A stretch of DNA of 64,000 bases, from NCBI RefSeq assembly GCF_900155945.1, contig NZ_FTMN01000009.1, positions 1-64,000 of the forward strand, given 5' to 3'. Origin of the DNA: Marinobacterium stanieri (GTDB lineage Bacteria > Pseudomonadota > Gammaproteobacteria > Pseudomonadales > Balneatricaceae). Both the position numbers and the translations under genes were made by a program. Below the pieces are notes generated by a model. That model was not told the origin of the DNA, did no database searches, and saw nothing but the letters and a program-made list of their open reading frames with translations. Shown in pieces: positions 50,977-59,986 of this stretch (within the stretch, counting starts at the first letter, position 1; each line of letters begins with the position of its first letter).

Positions 50977-52185
50977 CTACTTAAAGTAAAACCTATCTGC
51001 ACTACCCTTACCAAAGTATTTTTCATACTCTTGTACAGCGTATGAGTCCATCATCCCTGAGATATAGTCAGTAACTAGACGAGTTTTGCAATCATTAATC
51101 GATCGCAGTTCTGGCGGTAGCAATATATTTTCTTTATTGTATCTTTCATCAGAATATACCTGAAACAAACCACGAATAACTTGCTCACCTCGACGCTCGT
51201 ATAGTTGAATATCTTTCTTTCGGAGTATTGCTTTGAACAAAAGTTTCTTCAGTCCTTCAGCCAGCTTTCCATGTTTCTTGTAACCTAAAACCCCACCAAC
51301 CAAACCAATATCTGAACATAGTGTATTAACAATTTTAGACGTTAATTCCTTCTTAAGAACAATTGCATACTCTTCCGATGTACCACTTCGGCTAGCTTTC
51401 ATTGCCACATTTTGCGCATCTTTCGCAATCCAAGCCATAGCCGGGTATGCATCTTTAAATTTGTCGCTAATACTAAACTCATGAACTATTTCACCTAAAC
51501 TGATCATGCCAAAACTAAGAGCATCCTCTAGATCATGTGCTGCATAAGCAATTTCGTCAGATAGATCCATGATTTCGGCGTCGATACTCTTACTGACTGC
51601 TACTCCTCTATTTTCTATTTCATTTTTTAAAAAGTTATAATCATCATCATATAAGAACTTTTTATTATTTTGCTTCTTATTAAAAAAGTACTTAGTTATA
51701 GCCAAAAGAGTTCTTATATTTAGGTTTAACCCCTGATATGCATAATGCTTCTTTTCTAAAGTTCTTAGAATTCGGAAGGCTTGGGCATTCCCTTCATAAC
51801 CACCGCACCCTGCACTCAATTCATTAAGCACTACTTCTCCATAGTGCCCAAAGGGAGGATTCCCAATATCATGGGCTAGTGATGCGGTTTCAGAGACAAC
51901 TGTATGTTTTAGGTCGAGGTCATATGCGATAGATCGAGCAATTTGTGCCACTTCCAAACTATGAGTTAGGCGATTTCTATTAAACTTATTAGCATCTATA
52001 CCTAGCAATTGCATCTTGCCTTGCAAACGCCTAAAAGATGATGAGTATAGTACTCTTGCATAGTCACGCATCAAGTCTTGACGATTTTTAGAGCGCCCAT
52101 CTTCGTGCTCGTGCACCCGATATTCAAGCTTAGAGATAATATTCTCTTGCTCTTTTGCATACTCAACTACTTCACTATCGTACAT
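50977..52185 (-). CDS. HD-domain deoxyguanosinetriphosphate triphosphohydrolase-like protein
   Basis: A 402-residue dGTPase-family protein. The HD metal site is His75 (NRLTHSLEVAQIAR), His105-Asp106 (SLAHDIGNPPFGHYGE) and Asp in the later DLSDEIAYAAHDLEDAL. The early DYARVLYSSSFRRLQGK is a family hallmark. It hydrolyses dNTPs (classically dGTP to deoxyguanosine and triphosphate). Members of this family are known to protect against phages by draining dNTPs. Low GC and the TIR neighbour on the same strand favour such a role here over housekeeping. Complete; no frameshift. Confidence 0.88.
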   Translation of the reverse strand: MYDSEVVEYAKEQENIISKLEYRVHEHEDGRSKNRQDLMRDYARVLYSSSFRRLQGKMQLLGIDANKFNRNRLTHSLEVAQIARSIAYDLDLKHTVVSETASLAHDIGNPPFGHYGEVVLNELSAGCGGYEGNAQAFRILRTLEKKHYAYQGLNLNIRTLLAITKYFFNKKQNNKKFLYDDDYNFLKNEIENRGVAVSKSIDAEIMDLSDEIAYAAHDLEDALSFGMISLGEIVHEFSISDKFKDAYPAMAWIAKDAQNVAMKASRSGTSEEYAIVLKKELTSKIVNTLCSDIGLVGGVLGYKKHGKLAEGLKKLLFKAILRKKDIQLYERRGEQVIRGLFQVYSDERYNKENILLPPELRSINDCKTRLVTDYISGMMDSYAVQEYEKYFGKGSADRFYFK

Positions 52186-52226
52186 TCTGTTCTCTTCATT
52201 AAATTTTTAAAAAAACAACCTTGGAT

Positions 52227-52300
52227 TATAACGCCGAATTCAATAAACGAAAAAGCGTAGCTTTTTAGGTCCCAGTACTTGAAGCGAACGATTTAAATGA
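52227..52300. repeat. Second attC-like hairpin element, upstream of the dGTPase gene
   Basis: On the plus strand it reads TATAACGCCGAATTC, then a perfect hairpin AAAAAGC-GTA-GCTTTTT (52250-52266), then CAGTACTTGAAGCG. ATTCAA and TTGAA in the arms can pair. The central GTA/TAC loop and AGTACTTG are shared with the element at 50888-50970. One core end is degenerate, so this is a candidate only. Confidence 0.3.
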
Positions 52301-52359
52301 TTTTTTATGAAAAACTGGAGGCAATAATGAAATAATCTAAAGCTTTCATATTAGATTCA

Positions 52360-52779
52360 TCACAAAAATCCTTTCTTTTTAAGCACCTTCTCAAGCCGTG
52401 ATGACTTTAATTGGAGATGAGCATGCTGCTCAAGAATTTTGCAGTATGGAATACGATATTTGTCAGGAAGCTCATCTATATATTTGTAAGGCAATGAATG
52501 CTGCATTGCTTCAAATACATTATCAAGCCCACGGAAGTCTGCTGAAGGTTTTTTTGGAAAAGCGGATGAACGTTGTACCCAATCAGGCTTCTCATACTTC
52601 TCGCCAGACAGAGTCGCCTGAAACCTCTTGATACGTTTTGGAAAGTCGCCGATTTCTGAAAGAAGATTGATATAGCGGAGTCTTAGATTTGGCGGCAAGT
52701 TATAACCAAACGATATTGGAAGGCACTCCATGAGTAGAAAGAACTGTTTTTCAACTTCTTCGTAATTTGGTGAATTCAT
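52360..52779 (-). CDS. Unknown small protein of the island (139 aa)
   Basis: A 139-residue soluble, basic-ended protein: YEEVEKQFFLLMECLPISFG near the N-terminus, LRLRYINLLSEIGDFPKR in the middle and SRLEKVLKKKGFL at the end. No family recognised. The start at 52779 has AAGGA 7 bp upstream; a start 24 bp earlier is possible. A perfect palindromic hairpin lies about 40 bp upstream. Confidence 0.65.
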   Translation of the reverse strand: MNSPNYEEVEKQFFLLMECLPISFGYNLPPNLRLRYINLLSEIGDFPKRIKRFQATLSGEKYEKPDWVQRSSAFPKKPSADFRGLDNVFEAMQHSLPYKYIDELPDKYRIPYCKILEQHAHLQLKSSRLEKVLKKKGFL

Positions 52780-52816
52780 GGATCCGTCCTTGTTTGGATT
52801 CATAAAAGTCTGTTAA

Positions 52817-52836
52817 TGAGGTCTGCGACCTCATAA
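52817..52836. promoter_or_regulatory. Perfect palindrome upstream of the 139-residue gene
   Basis: ATGAGGTC-GC/TGC-GACCTCAT forms an 8-bp perfect inverted repeat with a 3-nt centre. It lies 38 bp before the start codon and could be an operator for a dimeric regulator or a transcript hairpin. Confidence 0.4.
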
Positions 52837-53149
52837 TAATTATTAGCGGGTATACCTTTTAATTCCTTCTCTACCGCGCAAGCCATTGATAGATAAGGTT
52901 TTAATTTTCATAAAACCAACAAAAAGGTATATCCGCCCGACAGAGCTCCGTTCAGCGGGTACGACCGGCACAGGCAAAGAGAAGACCATTAGAGGTAAAA
53001 CGTGAAGAGGTGAAACCATCCCTAATACTCCTTCATTACATGCTGACCGCAACCGTGCTCGAACCCATATTCAGCACGGTACTCCCTGTCATCCATTCCC
53101 AACACTATAGCCAGTGACTCTGTGGCTGACCACCCAACCTAAGTAAAAT

Positions 53150-53365
53150 CCCCAACTCCAAACCCGGCACCCCATACCCCCCCTCTGAGCAGCCGAGCAT
53201 CGCAGGCCAGTCGGGGTCAGTGGCTGAAATGTTTGAGGCGCGAAGCGCCGAGTTATTCAGCCACCCCGACTGGACGAGAAGCGCAGGGCAGCCGAAGGCC
53301 TGCTTCGCGGGGGTGCCCTTTCTTTTGGTTACGTTTCTTTGGGCAAACAAAGAAAAGTAACCCGC
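53150..53365. repeat. Complex inverted-repeat element (REP-like), no gene
   Basis: Two nested structures occupy this gap. First, 53207-53273 folds into a long hairpin: CCAGTCGGG pairs with CCCGACTGG, GTGGCTGAA with TTCAGCCAC, and an inner GGCGC-GAA-GCGCC stem. Second, 53327-53362 is GGTTACGTTTCTTTG facing CAAAGAAAAGTAACC. The combination looks like dispersed repeats I know from pseudomonad-type genomes. The rest of 52840-53440 shows nothing coding that I trust. Confidence 0.6.
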
Positions 53366-53395
53366 CGTCAGGCGGAACCTGACTTAAAAAAAGAA

Positions 53396-53424
53396 AAAGC
53401 CCACTGATCTCTCAGCAGGCTTTT
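53396..53424 (-). terminator. Terminator of the 86-residue exported protein gene
   Basis: AAAAGCC pairs with GGCTTTT; the minus strand continues with TTTCTTTTTTT. It lies 21 bp past the stop of the gene ending at 53445. Confidence 0.8.
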
Positions 53425-53444
53425 GCTCTGACACTAGGCATTAC

Positions 53445-53705
53445 TTACATGGCACTGGCGTTCAATAACATCCGCATCGCCTCGGCGAGTTTCTTCTCGG
53501 CTCCCGAGTGATCACCAGCCTTGTGCGCAGCCATACCTTCATCGTGCAGCTGCATTACCTGAGTGCGTACCTCATCGCTGACCTTGATGTTGGCGAGTCC
53601 GTTTTCTATCGCTTTGCCGTCCATGGGGCAGTGGCCTGCCAAAGCGGTTGCCGACAGCGTTGACGCTAACAGCGCCGTCACGCACATGGTTTTTAATCTG
53701 GACAT
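53445..53705 (-). CDS. Small exported protein, unknown (86 aa)
   Basis: An 86-residue protein with a signal peptide ending at ATALA, followed by a helical domain starting GHCPMDGKAIENGL and ending with KKLAEAMRMLLNAS. The single CPMDGKAIE segment recalls a metal-binding mini-motif. No family is certain. GAGAGG lies upstream of the ATG. It has its own terminator and sits downstream of clpB on the same strand. Confidence 0.75.
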   Translation of the reverse strand: MSRLKTMCVTALLASTLSATALAGHCPMDGKAIENGLANIKVSDEVRTQVMQLHDEGMAAHKAGDHSGAEKKLAEAMRMLLNASAM

Positions 53706-53779
53706 GACCCACCTCTCTTTCGAGTGATATTCAACGGTCTGAGTATAGTTCAGTTACTCCAGGCCAAAGCGCTAAACAA

Positions 53780-53811
53780 AAAGAGCCCACCGGTTCCCCG
53801 GCAGGCTCTTT
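53780..53811 (-). terminator. Terminator of clpB
   Basis: AAAGAGCC pairs with GGCTCTTT and TTT follows on the minus strand, with an inner CCGG-CCGG stem. A degraded copy of this element occurs at 59353-59386 after the clpB remnant. Confidence 0.85.
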
Positions 53812-53842
53812 CGTTCAAGCAGGTGGAAAAGTCAGCTGCGCA

Positions 53843-56419
<2,577 letters not shown>

Positions 56420-56497
56420 GAGGTCTCCTGTGGATCTCTCTGTGCCGTGGGTCCGACACACGCAGTCAGACGGATCGGCAGTTTCTGTTACCACTAT

Positions 56498-56525
56498 AGA
56501 TAGGGGCATTCACGAATGCTTCAAG
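56498..56525 (-). promoter_or_regulatory. Sigma-32 (heat-shock) promoter of clpB
   Basis: On the minus strand CTTGAA (56520-56525), 13-bp spacer and CCCCTATCT (56498-56506), very close to the RpoH consensus (CTTGAA-N13-15-CCCCATNT). It lies about 80 bp before the clpB ATG. The same promoter is preserved upstream of the remnant copy (59840-59867). Confidence 0.9.
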
Positions 56526-56740
56526 TCACCCGACTGATTAAATTAGCATCAACTGATTCACGGCGTGATTGTTGTAGTTTTCAACAATCCATTGCTATAG
56601 GGCTAGCTCATGAACGCGCAAGCGCATTTCAAAGTTTAATCAACGATGGTCATCGTCTCTTAAAAACAACAGATCATCGTTTATTTTATGATCTATTTGT
56701 ATCGAAACGTTTGACCGTTGCATCAAGGATAAAAGGCCTT

Positions 56741-56761
56741 CATGATGCCATAGGCATCATG
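56741..56761. repeat. Perfect palindrome in the gap before the lipase gene
   Basis: CATGATGCC-ATA-GGCATCATG, a 9-bp perfect inverted repeat with a 3-nt centre, 145 bp before the lipase start. It could be a regulator operator. The rest of 56560-56906 holds no gene I can support. Confidence 0.45.
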
Positions 56762-56906
56762 GATAGATGCAAAAGGAATGAATTTCACTCTAGGAAGAGA
56801 GACTTGACCTCCTTGCCAGTTTGCTTTTGTTCTGGCCTACCAACACGACACGTTGACAATCAGCGATGGTCTATCGTTTCAGCTCATACAGAAAAGGATT
56901 TCTGAA

Positions 56907-57614
56907 ATGGCATCAATTTATGAATTGGCTCTTTGCAGCCAAGCTGTGTACAGCGACAACCCAAGAGTAGATGGCTGGGGACTAATCAGGTTTTTCAATT
57001 ACCCCTCTGTAGGTTTCTTCGCGGCTATTTTTCACAAGAATCATGAAGAATTTGTCCTTGCTATTCGTGGTACAGACCAAGTCTTGCATGATGTTCCGAG
57101 TGACCTTCGTATAACTGTTGGCTTACCACCAAAACAGGCCTGGCAAGCAAGGTTTTCCTGTAGAAAGGCATACGAACTAGCTCACATGCGTCCCTTAACT
57201 CTGACCGGGCATTCACTTGGGGGAGGGTTAGCTTCCTATGCCTCTGCAGTTCAAACCGCCTTACCAGTTGTAACTTTCAACTCTCCGGGTATGTACAACT
57301 CGGTCACAGGAGGTTTTTGGGGGATTGCTTATCAAAGCAGACAACTGGAAAACAATACCAACGGTATACGTACTTATATTGATGAGCATAACAAAGCTAT
57401 TCATTTAAGATCTGAGGGCGATATGGTCTCTACTGGGACCGGCGCACATATTATTAACAATCGAATCACTATTAATGACAATCCAAGTTGCTCAGGATTG
57501 AGATTTTCGTTTATAAAAAGAGCAAAGTACCGTCTATGCACTCATAGCATCGACAATATGGTTGAAGTGATCTCAAGAAATGAAAAATTCAAGGAGGAAA
57601 TAAATTGGGCTTAA
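56907..57614 (+). CDS. Lipase-like alpha/beta hydrolase (class 3 lipase type)
   Basis: A 235-residue hydrolase. The nucleophile elbow GHSLGGGLAS places Ser103. VLAIRGTD (about 50-57) is the conserved strand-turn of class 3 lipases. Acid and base are plausibly Asp in LRSEGDMVS and a C-terminal His in CTHSIDNM. There is no signal peptide. The start at 56907 has AAGGA 9 bp upstream. It overlaps the next gene by 10 bp. AT-rich composition and the context between two clpB copies mark it as acquired. By analogy with phospholipase toxins and their exported immunity partners, a contact-dependent or type VI effector role is possible but unproven. Confidence 0.8.
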   Translation: MASIYELALCSQAVYSDNPRVDGWGLIRFFNYPSVGFFAAIFHKNHEEFVLAIRGTDQVLHDVPSDLRITVGLPPKQAWQARFSCRKAYELAHMRPLTLTGHSLGGGLASYASAVQTALPVVTFNSPGMYNSVTGGFWGIAYQSRQLENNTNGIRTYIDEHNKAIHLRSEGDMVSTGTGAHIINNRITINDNPSCSGLRFSFIKRAKYRLCTHSIDNMVEVISRNEKFKEEINWA

Positions 57615-58282
57615 CCACAAGAACAGCAATGATTTTTTTATCGATCATATTATCTAATGTATCGTTTGCCTATGACATCACTGGAAACAGTTCTGCTATT
57701 TCCTACTCCAAGGATTTTCAAGAGGCACTTTCCCTTCCTGATGAAGGTGTTGAAGACTTACCTCATGGAGTATATGCCATAAGGGTATATACAGCTCAAT
57801 ATCCCAGGTCCAATAATCAGTATAAAGTAATACAACTTTATCTAAGTGATGAAGTTGGACATCACCTCCCCCACGGGCAAGGTTCAACAACTGAATTTGA
57901 AACCTCATACCAGGGATTTCTCGGCTTTCAAGAAAATATGCAAGTAAAGTTAAATACTTTTGCTAGCGAAATGCTAAAAAATGATACCAAGGATGATTTT
58001 TCTTTAACCTTTCAGATCATTGTAAATGGTTTAGATGTTAATGACACATCTCCCATTCAGCGCTATAGCACTGACTTCATGCCCGGTATCAGGATTCTGG
58101 AGTTCAGCACAATAAGTGAAAGCATAAGAAACATATTTGTTTATATTGGTGAAGAAAAGCCTGGCCCTGAGGTGGTTTATAAATTCTTCATGAGTTTAAA
58201 GGGCGATAATGACCCATATGACCCTGAGCTGTATCTAAAAATTCCTGTACCAGAGAAGCTTATTAAGCTGATTGGACACTAA
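57605..58282 (+). CDS. Exported protein coupled to the lipase gene, unknown (225 aa)
   Basis: A 225-residue protein that starts at TTG, with a perfect AAGGAGG site 7 bp upstream, inside the end of the lipase gene. Its signal peptide (TAMIFLSIILSNVSFA) is followed by a soluble beta-rich domain with no Cys and no recognised family. The tight overlap and periplasmic location fit an immunity-type partner or a chaperone for the hydrolase; I cannot tell which. It ends before a good terminator. Confidence 0.75.
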   Translation: MGLTTRTAMIFLSIILSNVSFAYDITGNSSAISYSKDFQEALSLPDEGVEDLPHGVYAIRVYTAQYPRSNNQYKVIQLYLSDEVGHHLPHGQGSTTEFETSYQGFLGFQENMQVKLNTFASEMLKNDTKDDFSLTFQIIVNGLDVNDTSPIQRYSTDFMPGIRILEFSTISESIRNIFVYIGEEKPGPEVVYKFFMSLKGDNDPYDPELYLKIPVPEKLIKLIGH

Positions 58283-58361
58283 ACAAAGATAACCACCAAA
58301 ATTTAAAGGCTATATCAATTTTATTATCGCATTATATTCCTATTCTATTAAATTCAACTTC

Positions 58362-58405
58362 ATCACCGGGCTTCAGAAACATTTTCTACACCCGGTGATT
58401 TTATT
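58362..58405 (+). terminator. Terminator of the lipase unit
   Basis: ATCACCGGG pairs with CCCGGTGAT and is followed by TTTATT, 80 bp past the stop of the exported partner. Further right, a 13-C run lies at about 58456-58470. Otherwise 58406-58757 shows nothing coding that I trust. Confidence 0.75.
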
Positions 58406-58757
58406 GTCACAGTAAGAAAACTTATTAATATTTAATAAAGCAATCCACCGCCATATAAATCCCCCCCCCCCACACTGCGGCTCATTACTTTTTCTCCATA
58501 CTGATTTGCTGCAGGCGATGTGTGTTAAACCCTATAGCCTCTGCCTGACCGTTTGCGATAATGATCCTGATGCTGCTTCATCACATGCTGAGCGCTAACG
58601 TGCCTGCCATCAGCCTGCACGGCATTCTCTGTTATCCACACCAGCACGATAAGTCAGCCTGCACCAGACTGATCACTCAACTTAAGTAAAACAGGGATTC
58701 AGATACCAGAACAAGCTGAATGTGTGGTTTATCATTGAGATACATTTTATGTATTCA

Positions 58758-59108
58758 CTACCCAAACATAAAATTTATTATCTCAAAAAAATATAAATTG
58801 TTTTTCTTGTCAAATGCAAAAAAAACACCCAATAAAGCCAACAGGAGAGCTGTACTGGCAATATTGGAAACCGGGTAATAAAGATTTCCCGCCAGCTCCA
58901 ACTGATTGTATTTAATTACCATGATCAGCCCCTCCAGCGATAAGACGATGCAGACTGTACCGATGAAGCGTGGAATTGTTCGTCTTAGGCTTTCGACTGC
59001 ATTTTCACTTTCCTCTTCCCCGGAATACTCCTTATTAATGACAAGCGCAAGTTCGAAAACAGCCAGAGCGATAATCCCCGTATTTACGCCCTTCAAAAAA
59101 AGCTGCAT
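58758..59108 (-). CDS. Small membrane protein, unknown (116 aa)
   Basis: A 116-residue protein with three membrane segments: about 7-24 (TGIIALAVFELALVI), 47-66 and 80-100, with a Glu-rich loop (KEYSGEEESENAVES) between the first two. I cannot name its family. The ribosome site is weak. It lies inside the insert between the intact and the broken clpB and is AT-rich like the rest of it. Confidence 0.6.
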   Translation of the reverse strand: MQLFLKGVNTGIIALAVFELALVINKEYSGEEESENAVESLRRTIPRFIGTVCIVLSLEGLIMVIKYNQLELAGNLYYPVSNIASTALLLALLGVFFAFDKKNNLYFFEIINFMFG

Positions 59109-59352
59109 GATATCGTCACCCGATAGAGCTCAGGAAACAATTGTGTTACCCAGTGAGAATATCATTACCAACGCCATCGCCAGGAAAATAAAAGTAAACA
59201 GCTTTGCAATCAGAAAACGTACTAAATAACTAGTATCTTTTTCATAAACATTCCTTCGTATTAGCTCTGTAAGAGACTAGCATCGCTGCTCAATCGTGAT
59301 CAGCAGCTGAATTGCGGAAGCCCACGAGGGCGAAATCCCGGACCTGCAACAA

Positions 59353-59386
59353 CAAAAAGGCCCACCAGTTTCCCGGCAGGTCTCTT
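59353..59386 (-). terminator. Degraded copy of the clpB terminator
   Basis: It aligns with the clpB terminator at 53780-53811 (AAAGGCCCACCAG versus AAGAGCCCACCGG, then the shared CCCGGCAGG), but the stem is damaged. It shows that the duplicated unit included the 3' end of clpB. Confidence 0.6.
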
Positions 59387-59415
59387 ATTTAGTAAAGGGG
59401 TGGCTCAGGCCATCA

Positions 59416-59761
59416 TTACCTGCAGGTACCCCTCCCCCCGGCTTCCACATCCACCACGATCTCTCGACCCGGTTCGTATTCACCGTCCAACAGTCGCTGC
59501 GCCAGCCCTTCAACGATGGCGGTGTTACCCACACCGGGCTCACCGATCAGTACCGGGTTGTTCTTGGTGCGACGCTGCAGGACCTGGATGGTACGACGGA
59601 TTTCGTCGTCACGGCCGATCACCGGGTCCAGCTTGCCGGGCTCGGCCGCTCGGTCATATCGATACAATATTTATCCAACGCCTGACGGGCGTTCTTCCAC
59701 ATTGAGGTTGTCCACGCTGTCGCCTCCGCGCAAGTCGTGAGGTGAATTTGTCGGGTCGCAT
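59416..59761 (-). pseudogene. Gutted second copy of clpB
   Basis: Only about 346 bp remain of a 2.58-kb gene. From the 5' end: the start codon and first eight codons (MRPDKFTS), a jump to the segment before NBD1 ([17 protein letters not shown]), a 1-bp deletion that breaks the frame near MTER, the NBD1 core [15 protein letters not shown] with Walker A Lys changed to Asn ([14 protein letters not shown]), then a jump to the last codons (GEYEP...EIVVDVEAG). The second deletion joined two sites sharing the 12-base CGCTGCGCCAGC. It cannot make a working ClpB. Confidence 0.93.
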
Positions 59762-59839
59762 GAGGTCTCCTGTGGATCTCTCTGTGCCGTGGGTCCGACA
59801 CACGCAGTCAGACGGATCGGCAGTTTCTGTTACCACTAT

Positions 59840-59867
59840 AGATAGGGGCATTCACGAATGCTTCAAG
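59840..59867 (-). promoter_or_regulatory. Retained sigma-32 promoter of the clpB remnant
   Basis: CTTGAA (59862-59867), 13 bp, CCCCTATCT (59840-59848) on the minus strand, identical to the promoter of intact clpB. Heat shock should still transcribe the remnant. Confidence 0.8.
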
Positions 59868-59986
59868 TCACCGGGCTGATTAAATTAGCATCAACTGATT
59901 CAACACCGGATTGTCGTATTCCTGTCATGTCATACTGATACAAAGCTGTTCTGTTTGTTTTGCCATACTCATTACAGGACCCGACC

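Noticed and set aside
52843-53052. 69-codon minus-strand frame upstream of the 139-residue gene
   Set aside because: No ribosome site, no homology I recognise, mixed composition; probably non-coding.
53105-53350. 81-codon minus-strand frame in the hairpin region
   Set aside because: Lies entirely within the inverted-repeat element; frames over this type of repeat are a common artefact.
56516-56905. 129-codon plus-strand frame starting in the clpB promoter
   Set aside because: Begins inside the duplicated clpB upstream region, has no ribosome site and no recognisable sequence; it ends at the true lipase start.
58440-58490. Long C-run near 58460 as a functional element
   Set aside because: A simple homopolymer in a gene-free stretch; possibly a slippage site or sequencing-sensitive tract, with nothing else around it.
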